This document shows positions 1-11,287 of a DNA stretch of 64,000 nucleotides, piece after piece. The notes under the pieces were generated by a model, which worked only from the letters and a program-made list of their open reading frames with translations, was not told the origin of the DNA and did no database searches. The stretch covers positions 81,431,444-81,495,443 of the forward strand of contig NC_044558.1 of NCBI RefSeq assembly GCF_007565055.1, in the 5' to 3' direction. How positions within the stretch are numbered: the stretch's first letter is position 1; each line of letters begins with the position of its first letter. Made by a program: the position numbers and the translations under genes. Source of the stretch: Rhinopithecus roxellana. Lineage: Eukaryota; Chordata; Mammalia; Primates; Cercopithecidae.

Positions 1-39
1 CATGGTCTACACAATCAGAATATAAAAATGAGATGACTT

Positions 40-339
40 GGCTGGGCACGGTGGCTCACGCCTGTAATCCCAGCACTTTGGGAGGCTGAGGCAGGTGGAT
101 CATGAGGTCAGGAGATCGAGACCATCCTGGCTAACACAGTGAGACCCCGTCTCTACTAAAAATACAAAAACTTAGCCAGGCGTGGTGGTGGGTGTCTGTA
201 GTCCCAGCTACTCGGGAGGCTGAGGCAGGAGAATGGCATGAACCTGGGAGGCGGAGCTTGCAGTGAGCTGAGATCCGGCCACTGTACTCCAGCCTGGGTG
301 ACAGAGCGAGACTCCATCTCAAAACAAACAAACAAAAAG
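40..339 (+). mobile_element. Alu SINE, AluYR-like
   Basis: Full-length dimeric Alu starting GGCTGGGCACGG and ending in an A-rich tail with AAAC units. The right arm reads GAGATCCGGCCACTG, the variant seen in Old World monkey AluYR copies. It is 7SL-derived, non-autonomous and non-coding. Confidence 0.93.
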
Positions 340-540
340 AATCCATTGGCTATATGAAATTTATATTTAAAAATTATGTTTTATTATTATTTGCAAAGTA
401 TGTGCCACACATTCTTTACATTAGTGAGACTTGTAAGACACACACACACACACACTCTCTCTCTCTCTCTTTCCCTCTCCCTCTTTTTTTCTGGAGGGCT
501 GATTGTTATACAATTACCAGCACACCACTGGTTCTAAGTA
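340..540. other. AT-rich spacer with CA/CT microsatellite
   Basis: AT-rich sequence holding a (CA)n tract followed by a (CT)n tract at about 438-471. No gene signal seen. Confidence 0.6.
438..471. repeat. (CA)n-(CT)n compound microsatellite
   Basis: About nine CA units run straight into about eight CT units, followed by a pyrimidine-rich stretch. Likely length-polymorphic. Confidence 0.9.
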
Positions 541-860
541 CAGCCGTCCCTCAGTGTCTGTGGGAGATTGGTTCCAGGGCCCCCACAGACAGCAAAATGT
601 GCAGATGCTCAGGTCCCTGATATCAAATGGTGTGCTATTTGCATATAACCTATGCACATCCTCCTGTATACTTCAAAATATCTCCAGATTGCTTATAATA
701 CCTAATACAATGAAAATACTATATAAATAATTGTTATATTGTTCAGGAAATAATAACCAAAAGGTCTGTACATGTTCAGTACCATTTTTTCCTGAATATT
801 TTCGATCCGAGGTTGGTTAAATCCCCGGATGCAGAACCCACACATACAGAGAGCTGTCTG
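541..860 (+). mobile_element. Tigger-type DNA transposon relic (MER2-like)
   Basis: About 320 bp with imperfect terminal inverted repeats: CAGCCGTCCCTC at 541-552 against GAGAGCTGTCTG at 849-860. A TA dinucleotide precedes it, as expected for TcMar insertion. The internal text (phrases such as GGGAGATTGGTTCCAGG and TTTTCGATCCGAGG) matches my memory of non-autonomous MER2. No transposase reading frame. Confidence 0.75.
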
Positions 861-1068
861 CAATACTAAATCTCATGCAGCCCAGCTCTGAGGCAAAATT
901 ATCCTGTGTCCTTTGGAATTTTTAGAGGAAGTTGATGCTATCACACAACCAATGGGATACAGAGCAGAAGCCCCCGGAAGGAGGTGGCCAACAGGGAGGA
1001 ACTGGAATCTTGTTGAGAGAGGTATGGGCTTTTGCTGATGTTAGCTCCCGCCTCTGGGTGCATGTTTG
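861..1068. other. unassigned spacer
   Basis: Short stretch between the Tigger relic and the solo LTR. Nothing recognised. Confidence 0.5.
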
Positions 1069-1487
1069 TGTCAGGTCTCTGAGCCCAAGTCTGCACATAC
1101 ACATCCAGATGGCCTGAGGCAACTGAAGAACCACAAAAGAAGTGAAAATGGCCAGTTCCTGCCTTAACTGATGACATTCCACCATTGTGATTTGCTCCTG
1201 CCCCACCCTAACTGATCAATTAACCTTGTGACATTCCTTCTCCTGAACAATGAGTCTCAGGAGCTCCCCACCGAGCATCTTGTGACCCCCACCTCTGCCC
1301 GCAAGAGAACAACCCCCTTTAACTGTAATTTTTCACTACCTACCCAAATCCTATAAAACTGCCCCACCCCTATCTCCCTTTGCTGACTCCTTTTTTAGAC
1401 TCAGTCCGCCTGCTCCCCGGTGATTAAAAAGCTTTATTGCCCACACAAAGCCTATTTGGCGGTCTCTTCACACAGATGGGCATAACA
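1069..1487 (+). repeat. solo LTR, HERV-H type (LTR7-like)
   Basis: Begins TGTCAGGTCTCTGAGCCC and ends with ATAACA, the TG...CA ends of a retroviral LTR. A TATA-like CCTATAAAACTG sits near 1350, followed by the conserved GCTGACTCC / GACTCAGTCCGCCTGC block, a degenerate poly(A) signal near 1425, and GGTCTCTTCACACAGATGGG at the 3' end. Flanks read GTTTG and GTTTA, a near-perfect 5-bp target duplication. No internal retroviral sequence follows, so it is a recombined solo LTR. The same family forms the provirus at 30402-36766. Confidence 0.85.
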
Positions 1488-2175
1488 GTTTAATGGCCCC
1501 CATGTCCTTTGAAACAAAGGCAGAGAAAGAAGAGAAATGCCAGTAGGCCCTGCTGGTAAAATACAAAAGAAACGATGTAAGACTGAAGCCTCACTGTGGC
1601 CAGTACGTCATCTCCTCACTGTATTCTCGCTTTGTCCCTGCTCTGCCCCCATGATCACTGCTCAATATGAGTTCACTGTGGCTTATCCGATCGGCTCCAC
1701 CCATTCCCAGGGCCTGTCCCCAAGCAAAGCTCAAACTAGACAGTCGGATTGATTTTGCTGTTTGTGAAAGGACTGTCGGGTGGCGTGGTTGTGTTGCACG
1801 TGAAACCCAGGATTCCCAGTGGCAAAGCCAGGTACAGAGAAATTACAATTAAACCGTGGCATGGGTGACTGGGCCATGATGGGACACCCCAGTTCTTCGC
1901 TGCTTTGCCTGGTGCTCTGTGTGGGCACTGGAGGCTTTGGGCGGTGCTGGTTTCACACATGAATGACAAATACCCTCTAGCATGGCCCGGACAGAGCTCC
2001 ACAGCGGGAGTTTCATCATCAGGTGTCGCCAAATTTGGAAATTCTGTTGCCAAAGCTTTAACAAGTTTCCAGATGTAAGGCCTAAAAGCAAAGTGCCGAC
2101 ACGCTTCTCCCCTACCCCTTCCCCTCATCTCTATAACCCAGTTCAGGTGAGCTCTAGGGTCTATACCCTAGATAC
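1488..2175. other. unassigned sequence between two solo LTRs
   Basis: About 690 bp with mixed composition. A 130-codon open frame lies on the minus strand (1736-2128), but it has no recognisable domain and overlaps other open frames. Probably single-copy or very old repeat DNA. Confidence 0.5.
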
Positions 2176-2890
2176 TGAGAGACAAGAATAGCTGGATTTC
2201 CTAGGCCGACTAAGAATCCCCAAGCCTAGCTGGGAAGGTGACTGCATCCACCTTTAAAAATGGGGCTTGCAACTTAGCTCACGCCTGACCAATCAGGTAG
2301 TAAAGAGAGCTCACTGAAATGCTAATTAGGCGAATACAGGAGGTAAAGAATTAGCCAATCTATCGCCTGAGAGCACAGGGGGAGGGACAATGATCGGGAT
2401 ATAAACCCCGGCATTCAAGCCTGCAAGGCACTCCCCTTTGGGTGCCCTCCCATTTTATGGGAGCTCTGTTTTCACTCTATTAAATCTTGCAACTGCATAC
2501 TCTTCTGGTCCCTGTTTGTTATGGCTCGAGCTGAGCTTTTGCTCACCGTTCACCACTGCTGATTGCCGCCATCGCAGACCAGTCACTGAGTTCCACCCCT
2601 CTGGATCTGGCAGGGTGTCGGCTGTGCTCCTGATCCAGTGAGGCCCTGCCCATTGCTGCTCCCGATTGGACTAGAGGCTCGCCATTGTTCCGGTGCGAGC
2701 TAAGTGCCCGGGGTTCGTCCTAATCCAGCTGAACAGAGCTATAGCACTCACCGCATGGCCCAAGATTCCATTCCTTGGAATCCATGAGGCCAAGAACCCC
2801 AGGTCAGAGAGTAAGAGGCTTGCTGCCATCTTGGAAGTGGCCTGCTGCCATCTTGGGAGCTCTGAGAACAAGGAAGGACACCCAATAACA
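2176..2890 (+). repeat. solo LTR, HERV9 type (LTR12-like)
   Basis: Starts TGAGAGACAAG and ends CCAATAACA. It contains the family's hallmarks: GACCAATCAGGTAG (CCAAT box), a TATA-like GGATATAAACCCC near 2397, CACTCTATTAAATC, GGCTCGAGCTGAGC and repeated GCCATCTTGG motifs. Compared with the copy at 5491-6099 it lacks a block of roughly 50-60 bp after GAGCTGAACA. Flanking ATAC/ATGC is a plausible 4-bp target duplication. LTR12 elements are known strong tissue-restricted promoters; activity here is inference only. Confidence 0.87.
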
Positions 2891-3136
2891 ATGCAACTCA
2901 TTTACAATGATAATTTGCCAAGATGCGGATTCTTTCCAAATCACGGTGTTGGTTTAGTGTAAATCAGTCAAGACCCTTGATGGAATTTTTCAACCTTTGC
3001 AGAATAATTCTAAAATTCATCTAAAAACTTGCCCTGGCAAGAGTAGCTAACTTGAAAGAAGATGTAAGAGAGGGGATCTAGGCCTTCCATGTATTAAAAC
3101 TGTCTCAATAAACTACACTTGTAAAACTGCATTAAT

Positions 3137-3451
3137 GACCAGGTGTGGTGGCTCATGCCTGTAATCAAAGCACTTTGGGAGGCTGAGGCAGGTGGATCAC
3201 TTGAGGTCAGGCGATTGAGACGAGCCTGGCCAACGTGGTGAAACCCCATCTCTACTAAAAATACAAAAATTAGCCAGGCATGGTGGCGGGTGCCTGTAAT
3301 CCCAGCTACTCAGGAGCCTGAGGCCAAGAGAATGGCTTGAACCTTGAATCTGGGAGATGGAGGTTGCAGGGAGCCAAGATCGCGCCACTGCACTCCAGCC
3401 TGGGGGCAACAGAGTGAGACTCCATCTCAAAAAACAAACAAACAAACAAAA
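3137..3451 (+). mobile_element. Alu SINE
   Basis: Full-length dimer inserted in the old L1. A CTGCAT(T/A)A motif on both sides is a probable short target duplication. The tail is (A)n with CAAA units. Confidence 0.93.
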
Positions 3452-3923
3452 CACCCTGCATAAACAAATGTAACAGTTGATAGAAATTCAAGAATTGATG
3501 TATGACAAAGGCAGTGTTAACTGGGGGAAAATACAAATTATTTCATAATAGTGCTGGGACAACTGGGTGGTAGCAATTGGGGAAAATAAATGAATTTAGA
3601 TTTTTACCTCAAACTGGATACCAAAATAGATTACAGATGGTTAAATGTATAAACCAAAACTGTAAAAAATACAACAGTTCTTTAATCTTGGGGTACAGGA
3701 GGACTTTATGTGATTTAAGACAATGAAAGAAATTCACAAAGAAACCACGGAAAACAATAGGCTGGCTAGATAATGTTGTCATTGGCCTTGAATTGAGAAA
3801 CATCATCAACAAAACCAATCCACGATACCAAACTGAGGGAAATACCTGAGACAAACATGACAAGGAGCTGATAGCCTTCACAGAGGAAGACTTCATACAA
3901 ATACATGAGAAAACACTGTCTCT

Positions 3924-4208
3924 CTGGCCAGCACGTTGGGAGGCCAAGGTGGGTGGATCACGAGGTCAGGAGTTCGAGATCAGCCTGGCCAATATGGTGA
4001 AACCCTGTCTCTAATAAAATACAAAAAATTACCTGGGCATGGTGGCACACGCTGTAGACCCAGCTGCTCGGGAAACTGAGGCAGGAGTATCACTTGAACC
4101 CGGGAGGCAGAGGTTGCAGTGAACCAAGATCGCGCCACTGCACTCCAGCCTGGGTGACAGAACGAGACTCCATCTCAAAAAAAAAAAAAGAAAGAAAGAA
4201 AGAAAAAA
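3924..4208 (+). mobile_element. Alu SINE missing its 5' promoter segment
   Basis: Target duplication GAAAACACTGTCTCT is perfect at 3909-3923 and 4209-4223, so the insertion itself is clear. The left arm jumps from GGCCAGCAC directly to TTGGGAGGCC, deleting roughly 20-30 bp that includes the A box of the pol III promoter. Confidence 0.92.
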
Positions 4209-4677
4209 GAAAACACTGTCTCTTTGATAGGTAAGTGGGTAAAGAAAATGAAAGTTAATTCACACACAAAAAATATAAGAGTCAAATAAACATATGGGGG
4301 AAAATGTTCAGTCTCTCTTCATAATAAAAAAGCAAATTAGAATAATTTCTGCTCACATTGGAGTCATTCTTCAAATCATCCAATTTGCAAAAGATGAAAA
4401 AGCCAAACTCCTCCACACTGTCGAGATGGCTGATTTAGGCTCTTTTATACACACAATGTACAGAGAAAGAAAGGTGGCACTGTGTGTCAAGAACCTTTAA
4501 AATGTTCTGAGTTTTGATTTTGCCATTTGCTTTTAAGCATCTCTCCTGGACAATATTTTGCGTATAAGGATATTTATCACAACAGACAAACCTAAACACC
4601 TGTGAATAAAACAGCCATTCGGCATAATTCTTAAAGGTACCCTACGAATGAGGCAGGCATTAAAAATTGTGATGTTT

Positions 4678-4962
4678 GGCCGGCCGTAGTGGTTCACATC
4701 TGTCATCCCAGCACTTTGGGAGGCCGAGGCGGGCAGATGGCTTGAGTACAGGAGTTCAAGACCAGCCTAGACAGCATGGTCAAACCCTGTCTCTACAAAA
4801 AATACAAAAATTAACCAAGCATGGTGGTGCACACCTGTGGTCCCAGCTACTTGGGAGGCTGCAGAGGGAGGATCACTTGAACCTGGGAGGCAGAGGTTGG
4901 AGTGAACGGAGATCACACCACTGCACTGCAGCCTGGGCAACAGAGCAAGACCCCATCTCAAA
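4678..4962 (+). mobile_element. Alu SINE (older subfamily)
   Basis: Dimeric Alu starting GGCCGGCCGTAGTGG with many substitutions. An AAAAATTGTGA motif repeats on both flanks as target duplication. Confidence 0.92.
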
Positions 4963-5490
4963 AAAAATTGTGAAGTTATTAGAAACACAGAAAAGATTTG
5001 TAACAGAACTAAGTGAAACATCCATCAATAGGAGAACAAATGGATAAACTTTTTACTTATTTGTTTATTGATAAAAAAGTTATATTCATACTGTTTGTTT
5101 AGTCATCCAATTGGATGGTAGTCAGTGACAGAGAACAAGCCTGCAGACCCATGAAGGAACACAGGGGGATCAAAAAGGTACTGCTGAGTGAAGAAAGATG
5201 GCCACAAAACAGCCTGCAGGATTCCATCGATTTGCAGTTCTAGAACTTCACAACTCATAGAAATCAGGACAGCAGTTGCCCAAAAGTGGGAGGGGCAAAC
5301 TGACTGCAAAAGGACTGGAGGGAAGTTTCTGGGATGCTGGAAACATTTCTAAGTCTTGACCAGGGTAGAGGTTACACAGGTGTATACATTTGTCAAAACC
5401 CATCACCCTGTACATTTAAAGTGGATACATTTTATCATATGTACATTATACCATCATCATGTTAGTATAAAATAAACTTTCTAAAAACCT

Positions 5491-6099
5491 AAGTGACTCA
5501 CTGAAATACCAATTGAGCTAAAAGCAGGAAGTAAAGAAATAGTCAATCATCTCTCACTTGAGAGCACAGGGGGAGGACAATGATTAGGATACAAACCCAG
5601 GCATTCGAGCCGGCAGTGGCAACCCCCTTTGGGCCCCCTTCCATTGTATGGGAGCTCTGTTTTCACTCTATTAAATCTTACAACTGCACACTCTTCTGGT
5701 CCATGTTTGTTCTGGCTCGAGCTGAGCTTTCGCTCGCTGTCCACCACTGCCGATCGCCACCGTCGCAGACCCGCACTGACTTCCACCCCTCCGGATCTGG
5801 CAGGGTGTCCGCTGCGTTTCTGATCCAGGGAGGCACCCATTGCCGCTCCTGATGGGGCTAGAGGCTGGCCATTGTTCCTGTGAGGCTAAGTGCCCTGGTT
5901 CGTACTAATGGAGCTGAACACTAGTCGCTGGGTTCCACGGTTCTCTTTCATGACCAACGGCTTCTAATGGAGCTATAACACTCACTGCATGGCCCGAGGA
6001 TCCATTCCTTGGAATCCATGAGGCCAAGAACCCCAGGTCAGAGAACAAAAGGCTTGCAGCCATCTTGGGAACTCTAAGAACAAAGACCTGCCGGTAACA
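5491..6099 (+). repeat. LTR, HERV9 type (LTR12-like), 5'-truncated
   Basis: Aligns by eye with 2310-2890 from CTCACTGAAATACCAATT to the terminal CCGGTAACA. About the first 130 bp are missing. It retains the GGGTTCCACGGTTCTC block that the copy at 2176-2890 has lost, so the two are independent insertions and not a recent tandem duplication. The 3' end abuts an Alu fragment with no spacer. Confidence 0.85.
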
Positions 6100-6180
6100 A
6101 GCCCAGGAGATCGAGGCTGTAGTGAGGTATGATCACACCACTGGACTCCAGCCTGGGTGACAGAGTGAGACCCTGTCGAA
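6100..6180 (+). mobile_element. Alu 3' fragment
   Basis: Only the end of a right arm (CCAGGAGATCGAGGCTG to GAGACCCTGTC) remains. Its tail leads into the purine microsatellite, a common way for GAAA repeats to arise. Confidence 0.85.
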
Positions 6181-6202
6181 AGGAAAGAAAAGAAAGAAAG
6201 AA

Positions 6203-6246
<44 letters not shown>

Positions 6247-6249
6247 GAA

Positions 6250-6345
<96 letters not shown>

Positions 6346-6423
6346 GGAGGGAGGGAGGGAGGGAGGGAGGGAGGGAGGGAGGGAGGAAGGAAGGAAGGAA
6401 GGAAGGAAGGAAGGAAGAAAAAT
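6181..6423 (+). repeat. polypurine microsatellite: (GAAA)n, (GA)n, (GGGA)n, (GGAA)n
   Basis: About 240 bp of uninterrupted purines on the plus strand: GAAA units with a (GA)n interruption near 6228-6248, then GGGA units (about 6345-6385), then GGAA units (about 6386-6418). Mirror-symmetric polypurine tracts of this kind can form triplex DNA. The open frame through it is compositional. Confidence 0.95.
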
Positions 6424-6659
6424 AATAAAAAGGAGGAGGGGTCTAGGTGACTTCTAAGTCTGTACTAATAATCCTCTGCTGTCCCGTGTGTCCTCTGAAT
6501 TTTCTGCAGGGAGCACACACATTGATGTTATAATTATTAATCAAATCAGAGTCAGCTTCGTATGGGACACATGGCCCAAGGGAAGCTTCAGGCACGAAGG
6601 AGACAAGTCCATGAGTGCTTTCTGCTCCCCAGAGCTTTACAGCCAAGCCCCCACCACCA
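6424..6659. other. unassigned spacer
   Basis: No gene, repeat or signal recognised. Confidence 0.5.
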
Positions 6660-6872
6660 TCCCAGCACTAGAGTGAGGCACATCCCCCCGCCACCGTCCC
6701 AGCACTAGAGTGAGGCACATCCCCCCGCCACCGTCCCAGCGCTAGAGTGAGGCACATCCCCTTGTCACCGTCCCAGCACTAGAGTGAGGCACATCCCCTT
6801 GTCACTGTCCCAGCGCTAGAGTGAGGCACATCCCCTTGTCACCGTCCCAGCGCTAGAGTGAGGCACATCCCC
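6660..6872. repeat. 37-bp minisatellite, about six copies
   Basis: Unit begins CCCAGCRCTAGAGTGAGGCA and continues CATCCCC plus a variable CCGCCACCGT or TTGTCACYGT end. Left copies carry the CCGCCACC type and right copies the TTGTCACC type, so variants are segregated along the array. Confidence 0.92.
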
Positions 6873-9136
6873 TCACTCCTTAGAGTCCTTCTGCCTCCCA
6901 AAGGCCACCTGAGATCTTTCTGATGATCTGTAAGGTCCAATGTACATTTCAGACATTTCCCATGGAAAATGGAAACGCAACAGCCCAAGCTCCCCACCTG
7001 GATACTGTAGGGCCAGCCTGCTGAGTGGAGGTTGGCCAACCTGTCTGTGTCCTTGGAGGGTTGGGCAGAGTTGAGGCTAATGGGGGTGGGGATAGCTCTG
7101 GTATTTCAGCAAAATGTCATGAGCTGGGAGACACTGAGGGGCTTCTAGATCTGAATAAGGAGGCTGGGGACCATGCTTTTCATGGCATTCCTGGGGACAG
7201 CCCTTTGTAAGGGGGCCGATCATCCTAGCCCAGAGTTCCATGGGATCTGGACTTGGTCCAAGCAGCCTTCAGTGGCAATCAGCTCCGAGCAGAAACCCAG
7301 CGGAGATGCAGGCCTAACGGCAGCTCCAAATTCTTCATTCCTGAACGCTTTGGGGTGAGGAGTGGGGGTTATGATCTTGGCAAAAGCAGCTCAGTGTCAG
7401 CAAGCATTGCCCTGCAGAAAAACATGAATTTCTACAAAAGGGGCATTGTGTGAGCCACGGGAAGCCTTTATGGAGGCATCAATCTTGTGTCACCCAGAGA
7501 TGTTTATTATGAAGACAATGTCATGCGGCAGAGAGGTGGGGGCGGCAGGCAGGCGTATCCACCCTGGAGGCGGGTGACGGGGAAGGAGGACCCAACCCAC
7601 ATCCTGGGCTATTCATAAGCAGCCATTCAAGACAGCTTGTTCAAGATCTCACAGGAGAAGGAAAATGAGGAAGCCAAGAGCAGAAAGATGGAGTAAGACC
7701 ATTTCTTTTGGCTTCTTTAGCAAGGACAAAACCTGAATCAAGTTCAGGATGCAGGAGGAGAGGGGCCCTGGTTGGGCAGGCTGTTGGGAGTTAACAGCAA
7801 CTCAGAATTCCTCCAGGGCAACCATTTCCGCCCCTCACAGAGAACCCTGGGGGCGCTCCCCAGGGATAGGAAATTTCTCGGAAGCTCAGGACACTTTATT
7901 CCTAAGTAAAGCTCTGACGGGTTGGTAGGAAGAATGCAGCCTTTTTTTCCTCTAAAGACAAAAAGACCCTGAATTTATCCTCACATCCAAAAGCCAGAGC
8001 TGGGATCCAAGGTGGATCTCCCACCCTCACACAAATACAGAGTCAGCATCCAAAAAGAGCAAAGTCAACACTGCAGAGACCGATGGGCAATTCCTGGAGG
8101 GTGATGCCCCTGGGTTAGGACCGGAGGCTGGAAGCACCAACATGTGGTAAGTGGAACACCCACGGGGTTCAGGACTGAGCAGCTGTACCAGACTGCATGA
8201 GCCAGGGCTATGAAACACTCTTCCTTCTCTCCTTCCAACCAGAGCATCCAGACAGCCTCAGCTGGTTGAGGACAGGTGTGCGCCCAGTGTCAGAAGCCTT
8301 AGCTCCAGTGCAGCCACGGCTGCTTCCTATCTTGTGACGCTGGGCACTTCACCTCCCTGTGCCCCAACGTCCTTACAGTGTCCTCAGCATTCATTGAGAC
8401 AAGCCGTGTCAAAGCCTCTCAGAATCCATCAGAGGTCACGCATGCAAGCGCTACTGTTGTGTTTCCTTTGTTTTCAGCATTCAGCTAAGAAACAGTCCCC
8501 CGTGGAACAGCGTAAACCTCCAAGGAGAGCTTTGGTCTTTGCAGAGTAGAAAGAGTCCGTTTAATAGCTCAAATGCAGCACCTTTCAGCCAGAGAGCAGC
8601 CAGCAGGCTCGTGTTCTGAGAGCTGGATTTTTCCATTTGGGGGCATCGGGGTTTATTTGGAAAGAGAAGACACTGGGCTCGACTTCAAGCATCCTCATTT
8701 TACACGCCTGGCTCCAAGTAATATATTGTTTCAGTTTGACTTGCTGGCCTCCTTAGCCCAAAACAGGCCATACCAGAGAAGGGAGAGAACAGTGGGGAGA
8801 CAGAAAGGGAGAGAATGGGTAAGGTATTTCCTGTCATGAAATCCAATCGGATGGAACTTTCAGCAGGAAAAGCAACACCTCTGAGGCCCACTTTTAAAAG
8901 GGGGACAGGGGAGACAAAAGAAAGAAAAGAAACCTCTCGTGTTTGACCCACGAAATGCCAAGATCTTATTTGTCTGAGTTTCAGGTCAGAAGCCAGCGAA
9001 AGGAACACGGGGCTGCCCTCAATTTGGTGGCAACGTGAAAAAGATGGGATTTGGATTTTGCAGAGTAAAAACAAATAGGGCTGAGGTTTCTTATCTCCTT
9101 GTCTTCTTTCTTGGGGAGGGAAAGAAGAAAAATAGA
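6873..9136. other. single-copy-looking DNA, 2.3 kb
   Basis: Moderate GC, no interspersed repeat recognised. Several short open frames (largest about 124 codons, minus strand 8700-9074) show no domain. A weak MIR-like phrase lies near 8320-8370. Could be intron or intergenic. Confidence 0.5.
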
Positions 9137-9430
9137 GCCAGACAGAGTGGCTCGCATCTATAATCTGAGCACTGTGGAAGATCCAGGCGGGAAGATTGCT
9201 TGAGGCCAGGAGTTAGAAAAAACCAGCCTGGGAAATATAGCAAGACCCCATCTCTACAAAAAAATTAAAAATTAGCTAGGTGTGGTGGTGCACACCTATA
9301 GTCCCAGCTATTTGGGAGGCTGAGGTAGGAGGGTCGCTTGAGCTAGGGAGTTTGAGGCTACAGTGAGCCGTGACCACTCCACTGTACTGCAGCCTGGGCA
9401 ACATAGCGAGACCGTCTCTAAACAAAGAAA
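9137..9430 (+). mobile_element. Alu SINE, AluJ-like (old)
   Basis: Heavily diverged dimer (GCCAGACAGAGTGGCTCGC start, GAGACCGTCTCTAAACAAAG end) with many substitutions in both arms. Confidence 0.88.
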
Positions 9431-10597
9431 GGAACAAAGGCTCTGAGCCGGGAAAGACTGTTGATCAGTTGTTGTGTGCTGCTACCAGCTGGCAGGATGG
9501 CTCCCCTCACTAAAGGAGCGTAAGGGAGGATTACACACAGAGGTGAGAGAATGGAAGGGCCAGACATTCAAGGTCGTGAGGATGAAGTCTAGATCAACCC
9601 GCTAAACCTGGGAATGGCCTAGCCCAGCCATAGCCCTCTCCTCCTTCTGGGAGAGACGGACAGACAGGAACAGGTAAGAGAGTCAAAATAAGAAGGCAAT
9701 GATGGTGGCTTTCCTAAACCTCCGTCTGAAGCTGAGACACTATGAAAAAATGATGATTTCTCACACACTTGAGAGATGAGCCAGAAGTGAGATTCTGAAT
9801 AAGAGGAGGAATTTCTCCACGTTTGGGTTGAACATGAGGTTCTGGTAGTGCCCCTCAACGCTGATCTTAGAATCAGTGATTTGCAAAGGATGCTCCAGCC
9901 CCAAAAGATTTGGGGGGAATTCAGAGAATACTCGCCCTTTCCAGATGGGCAGGTAGACTCGCTGGAACCACACCTCCTCTGAGGACAGTCTCTATCAGCA
10001 ACAGTATTGATGTTACAGACACAAGATCTGGTCTAAAGTGAACTGATCCACGGAGAAAAGTAGGAGAGAAACCGCCCGTTTATCTCGTCAGGGTGGAGAG
10101 TCGAGAAGAGGGGAGAGCTCTGTCCAGCGGCTGCCCCTGAGGTCCTTGGCAGGATTTAATGTAATTCCCCCCAGGACACCCTGGGATTCCAGGGAGGGCA
10201 CCGGAGGAAGCTGTCACAGCCAGGACGACCATCACTAGGGGCAGCTTTCCTCCCGTGCCGGCAGCACACCAAGCTGGTGTTCCTGAACACTTAGTCCAAT
10301 CGTGTGTGTCTCCAAGGCTGTTGTGTGTACAGGACTTCACTCCAGTGACCCACACTCCACTTGGTGGTGTCCACATCAGCAGGACGTTCACCAGCCTGAA
10401 GAGAAGTGAGCACTGTCCCCAGAGGGGGACACCATGAAGACCTGGGTTTTCCCTCTCTCACTCCCTTACAGAAGCTTCCAAGCCACGTGAATGGAAATGT
10501 CTCTCCCTGGCTCTCAGCTGTGTGCTGAGACACTTACATACCATGTCTGAGTGTTCACAATACCTCGTAAAGGGTCCTGCCATCTTCTTACGTTAGT
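9431..10597. other. single-copy-looking DNA
   Basis: No repeat or exon recognised. Open frames on the minus strand (79-103 codons at 9619-10391) overlap each other and have no family resemblance. Confidence 0.5.
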
Positions 10598-11285
10598 TTT
10601 CTCAGGCTCCCATAGCCAAGCACCAGGCTGAACAGCTTCAACTACAGAAATGACCTCCTCACAGTTCTGGAAGCTACAAGCTCAAGATCAGGATGTAGGC
10701 AAGGCTGGTTCCTCCTGAGACCTCCCTCCTTGCTTTGTAGATGGCCGTCTTCTCACCAAGATGTGTCCCCACACAATCTTCCCTCTGTGCGTCTGTGTCA
10801 TAACTTATCTCTTCTTCCTCTTTTTTGTTTTGAGACTGGAGTCTCGCTCTGTTGCCCAGGCTGGAGTGCAGTGGTGCGATCTCAGCTCTCCACAACCTCT
10901 GCCTCCCGGGTTCACGCCATTCTCCTGCTTCACCCTCCCAAGTAGCTGGGACTACAGGCGCCCGCCATCACACCCGGCTAATTTTTGTATTTTTAGTAGA
11001 GACGGGGTTTCACTCTGTTGGCCAGGCTGGTCTTGAACTCCTGACCTCGTGATCCGCCCACCTCAACCTCCCAAAGTGCTGGGATTACAGGCATGAGCCA
11101 CCACGCCCAGCCTCTAATCTCCTCTTCTTATGAGGACCCCCATCATGCTGGATGAGGGCCCACTCTAATGGCCTCATTGTAACTAAATCACCTCTTCAAA
11201 CTCCCTGTCTCCAAATACAGTCACATTACTGTGACTTAGGGCTTGAATATATGAATTGTGGGGTGACATAATTAAGCCCAAAACA
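10598..11285 (-). mobile_element. MaLR LTR (MLT1-like), split by an Alu
   Basis: Segments 10598-10820 and 11113-11285 read, in antisense, as an MLT1-type LTR: TTAGTTTTCTCAGGCTCCC, CACAGTTCTGGAAGCTACAAG, AGATGGCCGTCTTCTC, then after the Alu GGGCCCACTCTAATGGCCTC and GGGCTTGAATATATGAATT. Old, non-coding. Confidence 0.75.
10821..11112 (-). mobile_element. Alu SINE in the MLT1-like LTR
   Basis: Full-length antisense Alu. ATCTCTTCTTCCTC on the left and ATCTCCTCTTCTTA on the right are the diverged target duplication. Confidence 0.93.
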
Positions 11286-11287
11286 CC

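Larger units (their letters stand above)
2950..5490 (+). mobile_element. old L1 (L1M-type) 3' portion, broken by three Alus
   Basis: The non-Alu segments (2950-3136, 3452-3908, 4224-4677, 4963-5490) read as ORF2 C-terminal and 3' region of an ancient L1: AAAATTCATCTAAAA, GTGCTGGGACAACTGGGTGG, and a late block ending near ATAAAATAAACTTTCT. Every frame is broken, so no protein is made. Alus at 3137, 3924 and 4678 inserted in the same orientation later. Confidence 0.75.

Noticed and set aside
3924..4208. Processed 7SL RNA gene
   Set aside because: The dimeric arm structure and A-rich linker make it an Alu; the 7SL S domain is absent.
2176..6099. Two LTR12-like copies as a single provirus
   Set aside because: The sequence between them is an old L1 with Alus, not retroviral internal sequence, and each copy has different deletions.
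6129..6425. 98-codon Lys/Glu/Arg-rich frame
   Set aside because: Created by the Alu fragment plus the polypurine microsatellite.
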